From the NCBI GenBank assembly GCA_028829895.1, contig CM054177.1, positions 75,942,663 to 76,006,662 of the forward strand: DNA of 64,000 nt, read 5' to 3'. Under the pieces are notes generated by a model. It did not search any database and was not told the DNA's origin. It worked only from the letters and a program-made list of their open reading frames with translations. Source of the stretch: Sinotaia quadrata (taxonomy: Eukaryota; Mollusca; Gastropoda; Architaenioglossa; Viviparidae). Each line of letters begins with the position of its first letter. Position 1 is the stretch's first letter. Position numbers and translations under genes: made by a program. Positions 35,701 to 49,600 of the stretch are shown here, piece by piece.

Positions 35701-36471
35701 GGCTCATTTGGTAGCAAAATGGGACAGGACAGCTACTGCTTTTGGATTGGAAATCAGTGCAGAGAAGACCAAATTGATTACCAACAACACCAGTGGCATC
35801 GGCACTGACATCATGATGGGTGATCAGAAACTGGAAACATTTAATAAATTCAAGTACTTAAGAGCCATCGGGATAGACGAGGGATCAAAACCAGAAATAC
35901 TGTCCAGGATAGCGCTGACAGTAACAGCAATGTCAAGGCTGAAGACAGTTTGGAAAAAAGCAAACATCAGTCAGCTCAAAATCAGTCTGATGCGCTCATT
36001 GGTCGTATCTGTGTTTTTATATGCCTGTGATCATGGACCCTTACAGTGGATCTCAGAAGGAGGATACATGCTACTGAAATGAGATGCTGACGAAAGTTGC
36101 TTGGTATTTCATATGAAAATCATATCACGAATGACGAAGAATTAAACAAGCCATTGGGCCCTATGAAGAACTATTGGCCATTGTGAAAAAAACGCAAAAT
36201 GAAATGGTATGGGCATGTCACGATCAACAGGGCTCGCCAAGACAATCATGCAAGGTACTGTGCAAGGAGGGCGAAGGAGAGGAAGACAGAGGAAAATGTG
36301 TGAGGATAATATCTCAAAGTGTGCAGGACTGCAACTGAGCGATATAGTAAGATTATCAGAGAGCAGAATGGAATAGAAGTAGCTGGTTGTCACGTCATCT
36401 GTGGTGCCCCAAATAGTCGGCAAGACTAAGGGACAGATAGATAGATAGATAGATAGATAGATGGATGGATG

Positions 36472-36553
<82 letters not shown>

Positions 36554-39500
36554 ACTAATTACAAGTTATGAGAATCTTAATTTATGTTATTAATAATTCT
36601 TCAGCAGATACCACCTGTCTCTCTTACTTGGCAGACAAGCGGGTATTGTAAATGTTTTCTCTCTTCCAAAACATTAAAGATAAGCATCTACCATCACACA
36701 TTTCCGTAGGTGGAAAACATACTATACTTCTTACTAAAAGTTTGATTTTAATCTATATTTAGCGAGCCCCCGTCCACTCACTTTCTTCTCCAAACATAAG
36801 GTTTTCAATATGTGTAAGAAGGTCATTACATTTAACAAATACATTTATTAAACAATGATCAAATATACATATAGCAAATACAATGAAAACATACTTGGCA
36901 TCAATATTTCTGTGAAACCAAGTTCAAACAATTTTAATAACTATACAGTCTTATATCCTAAAATACAATTCAACAGATTAGTGTGGATACAAATAACAGG
37001 ATATTTCTTATCAGGGTACGGAAATAGAGTTATTAGAGATAAGTGATAATAATATCTACATAACCTGATATAGGCAAAGCTACAATAGTCTTTTCATGCA
37101 CTTTTCATAACAAAGTCACAAGTTTATGGTTCACATTATTACAGTCAATTCTGTGTGTTTCATAACAAAGTCACAAGTTTATGGTTCACATTATTACTAT
37201 CAATTCTGTGTGTTTCCCTCTCACATTGTAGAGCACTGATTTGCTGCTATTTTCTCAAGGCTAAACTGGGCGCTCCTTTGACATAGTAGCTCCCTCAAGC
37301 AGAACAACAATTGTAGCAATTTCCAGTAAATTTCATTGTACCAGAAATTGCTCGATGTAGTCAGCATACATTGCCACCATACATCAATGAAGTGCAGTGT
37401 ATTCCTTACACTTACACGCTGCAGTAGATACTTCTCATATCTACCATGGTCGTAGCAGTTTATAATCACTCATCCAGGAGGTTCAAGTAAAACAAAGAAA
37501 GGCTGCTTTTTCCCTGTAAAATATAATCATGGAACAAATGCTAAGTTTCCAGTTTATTAATTTTAACTCCATTCATTTTTTACATTCAAGTCTTAACTTA
37601 GAGTTTCCTGCAACAAAATGTATTAGTCCGATACATGCACACATCATAATAAATACAGAATATCAGTTTTATGAGCAGATTCACTAGAAATAATGTCACC
37701 TGTGTAGTATACTATATACTAGCACCTTAGTTAAAAAATTTGTAGAAATAATAGTCTATTCAGATAATACATATGCACATAAAACACAAGTATAATATAT
37801 CAATAGCAAAAATGCAAGAAACATTTCTAAGTCCATTGTCTCTCACTCAGTCAGTTAACTCACCATTAAGCTATTGGCTGTCTTTCATGACCAGACTTCT
37901 TGCCACACATAATTCAAGTGATTAAACAATAGAATTCTCTACAGCATGTAAACCTTTGCTGGTCTTGTTCCCGTAAATCTTAAACATTGTATAATAAAAT
38001 CTACTCACCCAATTGGAACTGGTTTGGATTGCATCAGCAAAATTTCTAGAATATTCTCAACTCGAGTTGTTTACTCCAGTTCTAACACTTACAAAAAATG
38101 CCATTATAAGGAGGCCCAAAGCCGGGTCGCTTCAACAATTTAACAATTTATATAACATTTAAGTCTAGAAATAGGAATAGGCAAATTTACTCTGCCACAC
38201 AACCATTTAATTAAGTAAATATAGTCGTACAAATTATAGCCACTAAATCGTGTAACTTTACAGACTCACTGTTATTTATACAAAATTAATTATTTCTTCC
38301 AGATTGAATCTTTTCCGACACTCTGCTGAGACCGTCTATCACAAATGAATCCACAATTCACAATTATTGAAAGGCAATAGGAGAGATGAGATGTTACAAA
38401 TTTAAAATGAATAAAAGTGTCATGAATGTATGGTTTCTTACGTTTTGTGAATTGTACATGTCTCCACTAATTTTCAGACTTGACAAGTTCAATTTCAATG
38501 CTCCAGGAGGTCCTGAGGAGCCCATTAACCAGTGGGTGTCGAACGTGACTGCAGGCAAAATTAGTAGAGTGCTGAAAAGTGGTTCTATCCAAGGACAAAC
38601 ATCCATGTTGATTCTCAATGCTGCTTACTTTAAAGGTAGAGTATATCGATAATATGTGCTGAGGGGTTAGTAAGTTAATCCTCCTACTCATTAATCCGTC
38701 TGTCTCCAGCACATAAAGGACTGTATAGCATGTAGAAGTAAAATCATAGTCAAGCGTCAGTGCCTCAGTAAAATAAAAAATATATATATATATTATCCGC
38801 ACTGTGTTACCGGAAACACATTAACTATTAAATTTAGATACTACTAGCTACAAACTGTCCATCTTGGTTTGGCTTTCACACTTCTATCTCATTTACGGGA
38901 CACTTACCATAAGGAATGCTAGTTGTCAGAATTTACACTTTCCAATAATCATTCATCTCTATCTGCCAATCACCAAACTAGATTCTGTATAAATTTAGAA
39001 AGTACGTATTAATAGTAGCAACAATTTATTCAAATAAAATACATTGAACATATTAGCAACTGTATACATACATGAAGTTTCAGTTAACAGATATATTCAA
39101 AGGTAGTTCGTTTGTGTACAGAATAAGCGAATAATTGCTAGGTCAAAGTTTGTTTATATTAGTAACTGTGTACAGTAAATAAAATAAAATAATTCCATTA
39201 TACTGGTGTACCATGTACATAAACTAATTCCCTCAATCTGGTTTACCCTACACACATAAACTAATTCCCTCAATCAGGTTTATCCTGCACACATAAACTA
39301 ATTCCCTCAATCAGGTTTACCCTGCACACAAAATCTAATTCCCTCAATCTGGTTTACCCTGCACACAAAAACTAATTCCTTCAATCTGGTTTACCCTGCA
39401 TACAAAATCTAATTCCCTCAATCTGGTTTACCCTGCACACAAAAACTAATTCCCTCAATCTGGTTTACCCTGCACACATAAACTAATTCCCTCAATCTGG

Positions 39501-41021
39501 TGTATCATGCATGCATAAGCTAATCATATAATAGTGTTTTATCATTCCCAGTATATGTTTTAGTTCGAAATAGTTCAAGGTTTTATTTGTCCTTTTACTT
39601 ACAGTTGACAGTCAGTTTAGTAGAAGCTAATAGATTAGGAAACGCATCATCATAGAGAGGACGGATATAGTGCAAGGACGTCACCTGTTTTCTCTAGTGC
39701 TTTGAACACTTTTATTTGTCTTTCTCTGGATTCATGACAAAGTACTCGGGCCCACTGATGCCCATTCACATTCATAGAGAATACAGGTGAGTTTGTTACT
39801 TGTTACTTGGTGCCCTCTGCGTGTCTTTTTCCCATTGGTGGCCCCATTTGTCCCTTGTCTCAATAGTAGCACTCTTCTTCAGTCATACACAGATGTAGAG
39901 TCAGTGCACAATGTCGAAACCAGCATTAGAAAATAAATCCCACACACTGTTGAAAATAATGCAACGCAACTCAGCATGAACATTCTTACAGGATTTATTC
40001 CGCCTGTCTTACTCTGTGTGATACACTCTCACATTGCAATTGTATCAGTGTAATATTGTGACAATAAATCTGGCGACTAAAATGTAAAATAAGCCAAAAT
40101 ACGTTAAAAGCTTAGGATCATAAGTACTTGCAAATAGCAAAGACTTTTATTGTCACACATTAGTAAGTACAAGACTTACTGTCCTCGAGCTCTCTGCCAC
40201 AATTTTCTCACAAAACAGGAACCCAAGATTCCATTCATCAGTATAATGGTTAATGATGCCCCCCCCCCTCATTTGTTTCTATATATTTTCCAGCTATAGT
40301 CTGCTGCTTTATTTAACTGACTTTCCAAGAGTGTCCCACAACAGCAAATGTATTCATTTGTATTTATTTTATATTTTAAACATTTCCTTTTACCATTCAG
40401 AGAGTTGTGAAGAATTTTGGGTACTATAACAAGGTACAGCTCAATCACTACTGGATGAACTCATGGTTTGTATTCGTAATGTTACTTGTAGGTGTTGAGA
40501 AGACATAGCGATGTATTTGTGAGTAAAAGATTGCTGGTTGATAATGGATTAGTGGATACTGAGATGGATTAGTGGATACTGAGGTGGATTAGTTGATACT
40601 GAGATGGATTGGTGGTTACAGTTTGTAAGCACGACCTCTAGCTTTCGTTTCTCGCTAACCCATATTTTCAGCTCGCGCCTTTGTGTTTTGTCCGTTCATG
40701 TGCCCTCTAAGACTATTTTAGTGTACGTTTTCTGCTGCCGGTTAGGTATTATAAGGTTGCCGATGTTTGAGGCTACCTGGCCAGCATTGGTGACTAAAAC
40801 TGTTACGTGCTGATGTCCGACAGCCTTCTATTTATAGGTCTGTTTGTGTGTCTGTTTGTGTCTGTTTGTGTGTCTGTTTGTGTGCTGTATTTTTTGTCTG
40901 TTTGTGTGTCTGTTTTTCTGTCTGTTTTAGTCTGACAATGAAGGCGTGTTGGTTTGGAAGTGACTGTGCTTTGCTTCTGTTCTTGTAACTTGAAAATCTG
41001 TTTATTAGATTGTTGCGTTCA

Positions 41022-41068
<47 letters not shown>

Positions 41069-43563
41069 CGTGCGCGCGTGCGCGTGTCTCAATTTGGTTT
41101 GTATAAAATCGGGATACTTAGTTCGTTTCCCCATGTGGTAGAATCCATTTACGTACTTGTAATTTTAGGTGCAACTTTTTCTGTTGATTGTCCATCGTTG
41201 TGATGGTGATGAAAGAGGCCGACATTTGCCTTAAGGTATTCTATATGTGTTTATTCGTTGTTGTTATGTTTACTCCAATGTGTTTTTGATGGTACTCTTC
41301 ACAGTGCCTTTCTTTTTGTATTTTGTGTATTTACCACAATCAAACTCCGCCACTCCTTTTACAACTGCCTTGGCTTCCACAGAGGTCTAGTTGCAGTTCA
41401 CCTACGACCCTTTCACTGAGCCAGTCCAATGTGACTCTTAGTGCCTTGCAGAGATAATTTGGTGGTAAGTGTATGCATGGATTGTCATCTAAAATTACGT
41501 CGGATCAGAGTATAGTTATTGTGGATGCTATTTGTTTAGGTGGTAGATTAAGTAGCCATTTTTCCGAGCTCTTACCGCGAGCAGATGTAATGTAATGCTG
41601 GTCTGAGAAGGAGCAGTGTTGCAGGTGTTCACCAGCCCTCAGAAGGACTGTTTGGTATTTGTATTATCTGAGTCCACGTGGACCGTAAGAAAGTCGTTGT
41701 TACATCCGACTTACTTTTGTTCCTATGAAGTTTTGGTCCACGCTTTCTAGTAAACACTCTGACACCTCCCATTCAGAGGCGACCTGTAGTGAATGGTTTT
41801 CTAGTGGAAAACTTGTTGAGTCTCTGGTGCTTCCCACGCATCTTCGGATTAGCCCACCAATGGAATCCCTTTAGCTACCCATGCCAAACCCACTGCTTGG
41901 CGAAGGCAGCTTGAATACCCCACCTCGGGCACCATAACCTCCCCTACCCCGAGGATTTTGTGGTTGTACAATGCTTTAGATAGTTATTAATTATCATAGA
42001 CATTTATGTATTAAGATAGGAAATGGTTTGCAGCTTTATATACTTTTGTAGCCTAGTAATATTATTTTCTTTGTGTGTGTTAGGATTCATTCATATGAAA
42101 ATAGTTTATACATGTAAACCAAGGTAAGAAAGCACAGAAGAGTCAATTAGTGCCAGTTTTAGTTGTCTGTCTGAACTGTCTATTGTGGCTTTCTTTGCAG
42201 CCAGGGCTTTCATAATATAGATGGAAGTAAAGGCATGTTGGTTGTGGGAGTGCATATCCACAGTGTACGATGTAGCAATGAAAGAGACTGAGTGGTGAGC
42301 AGATGTGGTTGTGCTAAAAAAGAGAGAATTATTTGGTTGCATATCAAGAATAAAGTCCTATGTAAGCTGTGAACATGTATTGTGAACATCTTTCTGCTGG
42401 GGCTGTCGTCAAGTGTGTGACGTATTGTCCTCCATCATCATCATTGTTTTCATCTCACATCCTGACCATAGCAAAAACTCTACACCATAGGGCACCTCAT
42501 CAGATTATAATGAAAAGGTTTCACGGGTGAAAATTGGGTCAAATCTTGTGGTACTTACTTTATGCAATGCAAACAAAAGTTCAAGAACAATTTTCAATCA
42601 CATGGTCTATCTACGCGTTTTTCTCAAGGACTTGGTAAGAGTAGCATCAATATGTTTCAACTAATCCATTACTCATAGGTTGGTAAGAAGTAGTTTTAAA
42701 CTGCTTTACCCTCAGAAGGTGATAAATATCTTTCATTAACTCACTCATGAATGGAGCTCCTCTGTTGGACAAGATTTCTTCTGAGAATCCTACATAGGTG
42801 AAAATGGTAAACTGCATTTGCAACTGATACAGTACTAATGGAGCTAAGTACACCACCTCAGGCATTGCGTAACATACTCAATGGTAATGAGAATCCATTT
42901 ATGGCCTAGACCCGACAAGGGCACAAATTCTCCAATGAGATTGATGGGCTACACACCTAAAGGGAATATCAATTGTTGGGGTTTGACCTAGTGGACCTAG
43001 GTGTTCCATCTTTCTATTCACTCACTGATAGATATCACATGACTGACAGTACCAAGTGACGTCCCCCATCATACTTGGCCAATAAAACACAGCCTCCATA
43101 CAGGCTAAAGTTTTACCTGGTCCTAGATAACCGGCAGTTGGTGGGTCATGAGCCAAAACAGAATATGTTCACTTGATAGCTCAGAGGTACAATTAGTCCC
43201 TTCCTGTTTACGAATGAAGAAACCATCCTTCCAGTGAAACTGAATAACTTTGCCAAAAGATTTAGACATATACTATCTTGAGAGCTTTGTCTTCTCTTGG
43301 CATTTCTCTAGAGAATATTGTCTTTCAACTGTGCTGATCTGAGAAGGGCCTTTTCCCCTTCTAATTCATTCGCAGTGTGACAGTAAGAAACAATTATATG
43401 CCCTGCCATGACTTCTTGGTGACACATCTCACCAATGACAGTTTCAGCCAAAGTTGTTGGTGCATCTCTTCACACTTGCTACTTATTATTTCTGTTTCAG
43501 CTTGCATCACCTTCACACATTCCCTTTGCTGTGCTACAGCTTGCCTAAGTGTGAGTACTCACA

Positions 43564-43605
<42 letters not shown>

Positions 43606-46600
43606 TGAGCGAATCTGGGGTGTCCTCACCATTGATAATGTACTTACATCCCATGATAGCACTCTCAACACAATTTACTATACATACAGTCTGAATGCAT
43701 CCACATTCATACATACTATCTCTGTCTACAATAACAAAGGGTACATTATCTTTTACACCATTAAATAGAGTGATTGTTTGAAACTCTCCAGTTTAGTCAC
43801 TTTTCTTCACTAGGCTAGGGTGTACTACTAACCCTACTCCACATCCAGCATCATAGAGGACTGGAACACAATGTCCATTTATGTATGCCTTAAAATAATT
43901 TGCACCACCTGGTTCATTGAATTTATGTTACCTGGGCATTAACGTTTGATAAGGCCTGGCACGCCACTGCTAAAGCACACTACTGATTTGTTCGTAACAC
44001 CTTTGTCTTTACTGTTGGAGTGAGATGTGGTACTTTCTCTTTTGTCTTTTTAAATGAAGTACGGAAGTGAGTCCCGTACTTGGTTTGTGGCCAGACCTAT
44101 CATTATGTCACATGTACGTCACTTGTTCATTAATGGTTGTGTAAGGTTCAGGGTTATACCTAGCTGCCAGATCAGTACGTTTCCAGATCAGTACGTTAGC
44201 TGTCAGATCAGTACGTTTCCCACATATCTCCTCGTATCTGTCAGCTCCTCTTAACCAATCTGTCCAACTCACTTGATCCTTTGTCCTGAACATAAACGTG
44301 TGAGAGGACATGAAGATGAAGTCTGTAACTTGAAAATCACAAAGTGATCGCAGATTTATTCTGCCACAATATATATATAGAAAGAGAGAGAGAGAGAGAT
44401 CATAGAGAGGGAGAAAAAAGAGAATTCATTGATTAGGTTTTTCTTTTTTATACATTCGAGAAGATTGCCTCTGTAAGAGTGACAGTAAACAGATTAACAG
44501 AAAGAGGAAGAAATTTAAAAAAGGCGATTGAGAGCAAGTGAATGACAGAATGAGAAAGGAAAGTGTTACATAAAGATGAAGAGAGGGAAAGAATGCAAGA
44601 AGATCAAAGAATGATTCTAAAACTAAAATCCCCCTAGTGTTCTTGGTACATGCAACTGAGTACAACCAGCTATGTTTGTCATTAAAATTTATTGGAAAAT
44701 TTCAGGCAGATAAAACAGAAAATAATCCTTCAGAATCAGTATTATAAAAAGTAATCATTTTAAGGAAATCATTTAAGTACTCGTGCTTGTAGAATAAGAT
44801 TGTGATTATATAGATATCCCAGTACAAATACATATTTTTATGAAAACAGGATTATGGCTGGACATGTTTAATTCTGAAGAAACACAAGAAGAAGATTTTT
44901 ATGTGACAAAGAACGTCTACGTGAAAGTACCTATGATGACTAGGGAAGGGCTTTATAGGTGAGTTTTTTTAAGGGTTCCAGCTGTTATCAAATAAGTGGA
45001 TTCGTCTTCATATAACATAAATGCTTTCTGCTGTAAGTGAGCTCCTACGATGTTTAGAGTATTAATATAAGAGAATGATTGTGATATTTAGGCTTTGTTG
45101 ATGTGTGTTCTTGTGATGACTATGATATCTACTATTAACGAATTCTTTATGATACTGAGCATATTCTGAAGAGATATCGCTTGATGACTATGATGTTTTC
45201 TATTGATGAATGCTTTATGCTACTTGTAACAAGAAAAATGCAAATAACGCACCTAATTAATTAAATATATTTTTTCTAAATATTTTTATATTAATTCTTA
45301 TTTATTTAAATTTAAATTTTGTCAGTTAAATTTCGTGTCAATAATTGTGGACAACATCAACTTGGGCTGAGTCTGGTGATTATATAAATTTTGGAATGCC
45401 AGCCGCACACTTTAATATTCAAACATAATAGACTATTGTCAACGGGAAGCGATGCTATTGCATAAGTGGGACTAAAACCCCTCGCTTAGTTGACCTAGAT
45501 CTAAAATACAAGAAACGTTATTGCCTGTGCCTAATGAAGCCATATTTGGCTAACAATAGATGCAAAGTTCTTTTGTTGCATGAGTTCTACAACTCGAGTT
45601 TAGAAGCCAGAATAACTTTTCCTTAGAGCAGACACTACCTAGAAAAACCTAGAACTTTCTCGAAAGACTAGGACTGTTGTATAAATACCAGAGTGCAGTC
45701 TAAAACTGGCACTGCGTAATTTTTACAAATGTCCTGACAAGTTTTCTGTTGTTGATTCGGAGAAAAGGGCTAACCAGGTATGTCTGGTTATAAGAATCTA
45801 ATGGAACAAACTCTTGTTGTTTAATTATTTGTATAAACGTTATTTTATTTCATTGTTAAAAACGTTTAAATTCATTTTTTGTATTCTTACATTTTTGTTG
45901 CTAACGGAAAGATTGTTAACTAAAGTCTATAACATTTAAGTTTTCTGATCTAAATAAGGCAATTGTATATCTTTATTAAATGTGTAAATTAACTGTTCAA
46001 GAACTTCATTGTTAAAACACTTAAATTCATTTATTGTATTTTTACATTTTTTCTCTTGCTGACAAAATTATTGTTAACTAAAGTCTGCAACATTAAGCCT
46101 GCTGATCTAAAGGAGGCAATAATATCTATCTCTATTTAAATCATGAATTAACTGTTCAAGATATAGTAGTGTATTAGTAGGACAGAAATAGAATAGATTA
46201 AATTAATGTTGTTAGGAGAGAGCTGACACAATCATTTATCTATTCTCCAGTGCCTCAAACCAGTTTTATTGGTGGTGGAATTCCAGGATACAGTACTGAA
46301 GTTTATGTTTTTCTGGAGCCACATGTTCACCAGTTTCTTCAGGAACCCCATTTTGGAACCACATGTTCAACTAAAGTTTCAAACTAAACTGCAAGGGCTA
46401 GCATCAAGCCAAGTTGTAGGCTGTGAGTGGAACCACGTTTCAAGTCTTCTGGTGACAATTATGTGTTGCCAATGTTTCTAGTACTTTCCAGCACTGTGCT
46501 ATGTCGTGCGTGCGTAGTGTTTACCAAGGCCTACAGTTGTGAAGTATATTGCTATGTCATGCGTGCGTAGTGTTTACCAAGGCCTACAGTTGTGAAGTAT

Positions 46601-49600
46601 ATTGCTATGAGGCCAAGGGACCTTTGAATCCGGCTGCCAAGTTGAAAGTAACGAATTCATCTCATCTCTTTGGCTGTGACCATGTGGAAGGTGCAGCGAG
46701 ATATTCTGATGTCTGCACCTCTAAATGCTTGCAGGAGAGAACAGTATAGGACGCCATGACGTAACCTGTGTTAAATCTGTGACTCTCATGTTCCAGTGAC
46801 AGAACGCTAACTATATCGAACAGTGGGAGTGAGGACTGATCGTTACATGTGTTCAAACTTTCTGTGTGTTATTAACAGATGGTGGCCGCCTATCTGCATT
46901 TATATTTCTTTTATACAAATCAGGTGAATGCGTGTCCAGCTCTCTGTTTATGTTGTTGTAATGTCTTACTATGATTTTTTCCTATTTCTTCTAATTTCTG
47001 GTTGTTATAATTTAAAGTTTAGTGAAGATTAAATATTAGTTTTGTTTTCCTTGATATGAACTGAAAGACACTGAACAATCTAATTGAAAGATTTAATTGT
47101 CATTATCAAGAATTAATGTATAAATTGTGATCTACAAGTAAATAGTATATAATTGATTTTGTTAATTATTCCTTTGATTATATAGTTAATAAAATTGTTG
47201 ATTTATTCTTTTCCACTTTGGATTCAGTCAAATTTCTAAAGGAAGTCTGTAAGTTTTGGGGTGGGGGCTCTGCAAAAAAAATATGTCATTTAAAAGTCAG
47301 TCTATACATACTTTTGGAAAAAGAATTCCCTCAAACTGTGGGAAGTGTGCAGGCGAGAGTGAGATTGTTAAAATACCTAGTTAATACGTTTTAATAGGAT
47401 TACATTTTCACTCTGGACGAGTAACACCTAGAAAAGCTCTTAATTGTAGATCCTAGGGCTTGACTTAGTCTCCAAGGACTGCAAAAAGGCGAAGACCCGG
47501 CCGAAGTGTGTTGTGGTTATGATAATTAATAATTGTTAATTAGTTATTCATAGAATGTTGATGGAAGGTTGTATAACACTCCACGAATAAAACGCCATAC
47601 GTTTCACATAATTGGAGACTCATGTCGGTTATGGTAATTAATATTTTGTTAATTAATTATCCATAGAACCTTGAGGAAGTTATATAACCCCACAAAAACT
47701 CGCTGTTTCAGTGTTTCACTGAAGAGACTTCCTTTGAATACTATGTGTTCTGATATTGAACTCTTATGTTTCTGAGGATTTTCTTGTATAAATTCTTACG
47801 AAGTCTATGCTATCATAGTTATTACAATAGTTAAACAATACTGGTGTAGGTGAGAGTATGATATTTAGGATCAAATGAGTGAATTCTTATTATGTAATGT
47901 CTAGGATCAAATCAGTTAATCTATATTATGTCTAAGACAGATTTGTTTATGCATATCATTAGAATTTAATTTAAGTCGAAAGGATCTTTAACGAAATATT
48001 TTACAAGACATAATTGGATTCAGTCTTATTTTCCTTCCCTTTCACATAATCTTCTATTAAAACTGGTTTGAATAATTACAGAAAGAAACTATAATATTCA
48101 TTAATAGCAGAGAATCCGTTTCTTTTACTTTAAAAGAATTTATAACAATGATAACACAACACTTACTAAAATGATTCATCTAAGAAAAGCTAGAACAATT
48201 TTATGATAAATACACATAAAATAATGAAGGTCTTATTATAAACTATTTAAACACATACAAATGTAAAGATAATGAAACAAAACTTTATGTATCCATTTAC
48301 AAGAATGACAATATATTATAAATAAATGCGAAGACAATGAAACACAACTTTATGTATTAATTTATAAAAATGGCAATATATTATATATAAATGCAAAGAT
48401 AATGAAACGAAACTTTATGTATCCACTTGCAAAAATGACAATATATTATAAATAAATGCAAAGATAGAAAGACAATTTATATCAAGAGCATTACGAAGTA
48501 TTTTGATCAATACGGTGTACATATAGATTTGAACCGCTCATCAATTTAAACTATACAGAAATCCCCCCGCCCCCCCCCCCTTGCCCCCCTCCCCAGAGTA
48601 AAACAACCTCCAAAAGTAAAAATGAAAGAATTAAGGATAATAATATTACGGTAAAACTTTAAATGGATTTTAAAATAGGTCTCATGAACCATTAATTTGT
48701 AAAACGTCACTGACTCTCCCCGGAACAGTTTTAATCAAATAGATTCCTGATAGATTATTTTCATACTACAGAATTATGATTATAGTTTGAAAGGGCATTA
48801 TAATATTTAAATGGAAGCATGCTGCTCTGCAATTCCAGGCATGCTGGAAGCATTTACCTGGAGGCCGACATCGTGGAGCTTCCGTACGCAGATTCTCGAT
48901 ACTCCCTGGTTATTATCCTTCCGACACACCTCAATGACCTGGATGCAGTCGTAAAGCGCATGGACTTCGCTTCCTTGATCTACACACTTGATTCTATGAA
49001 TACTACACTAGTGACGATCTACCTTCCAAAGTTCAAGGTTGAGAGTGAGTTCAAGTTGAAAGAAACCCTGAAACAAATGGGACTTGTCAAGGCCTTCGAC
49101 AACAAACATGCCACATTCAGTGGAATCTCTTTCCATCGCTGTCTGTACATTTCTGACGTCATTCAAAAGGTATTGTCGTTGAAATTATTGCCTTATTGTC
49201 GTTGAAATTATCATCATCATCATCATCATCATCATTATGCTGCTTGGGGTGACTCGTATTAATGCTGATTAGTTCAAATCTATTTCAGCTGGCACACTAA
49301 CCCATCTAGGAATGCCGATACAAACAACAAGACTTATTATGGGGCGATTGTTTGATCTATTTATTTGACTCGCTAACCCCCAGCAGAATAACTGTATATA
49401 TATAAAAGAATTTAGTAACGATATACAACAATGATGCTAACTTATAAGAGACGCTACACTACAATTATGACGTGGATTTACATTACATCAACAGCTAACA
49501 TTAATATTAAATAAGACATGTAAGAATGGGAAACAACAATAAAACTTTAATTAAAGGAAAGGAGTAATTATAAGGTATAAAATTATCAATGCATGTTTTT

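Noticed and set aside
33958..38200. Apparent reordering of intron 4 segments between A and C
   Set aside because: Explained better by independent insertions of the same dispersed element at different sites, given the empty site in C and the TG..CA ends in A.
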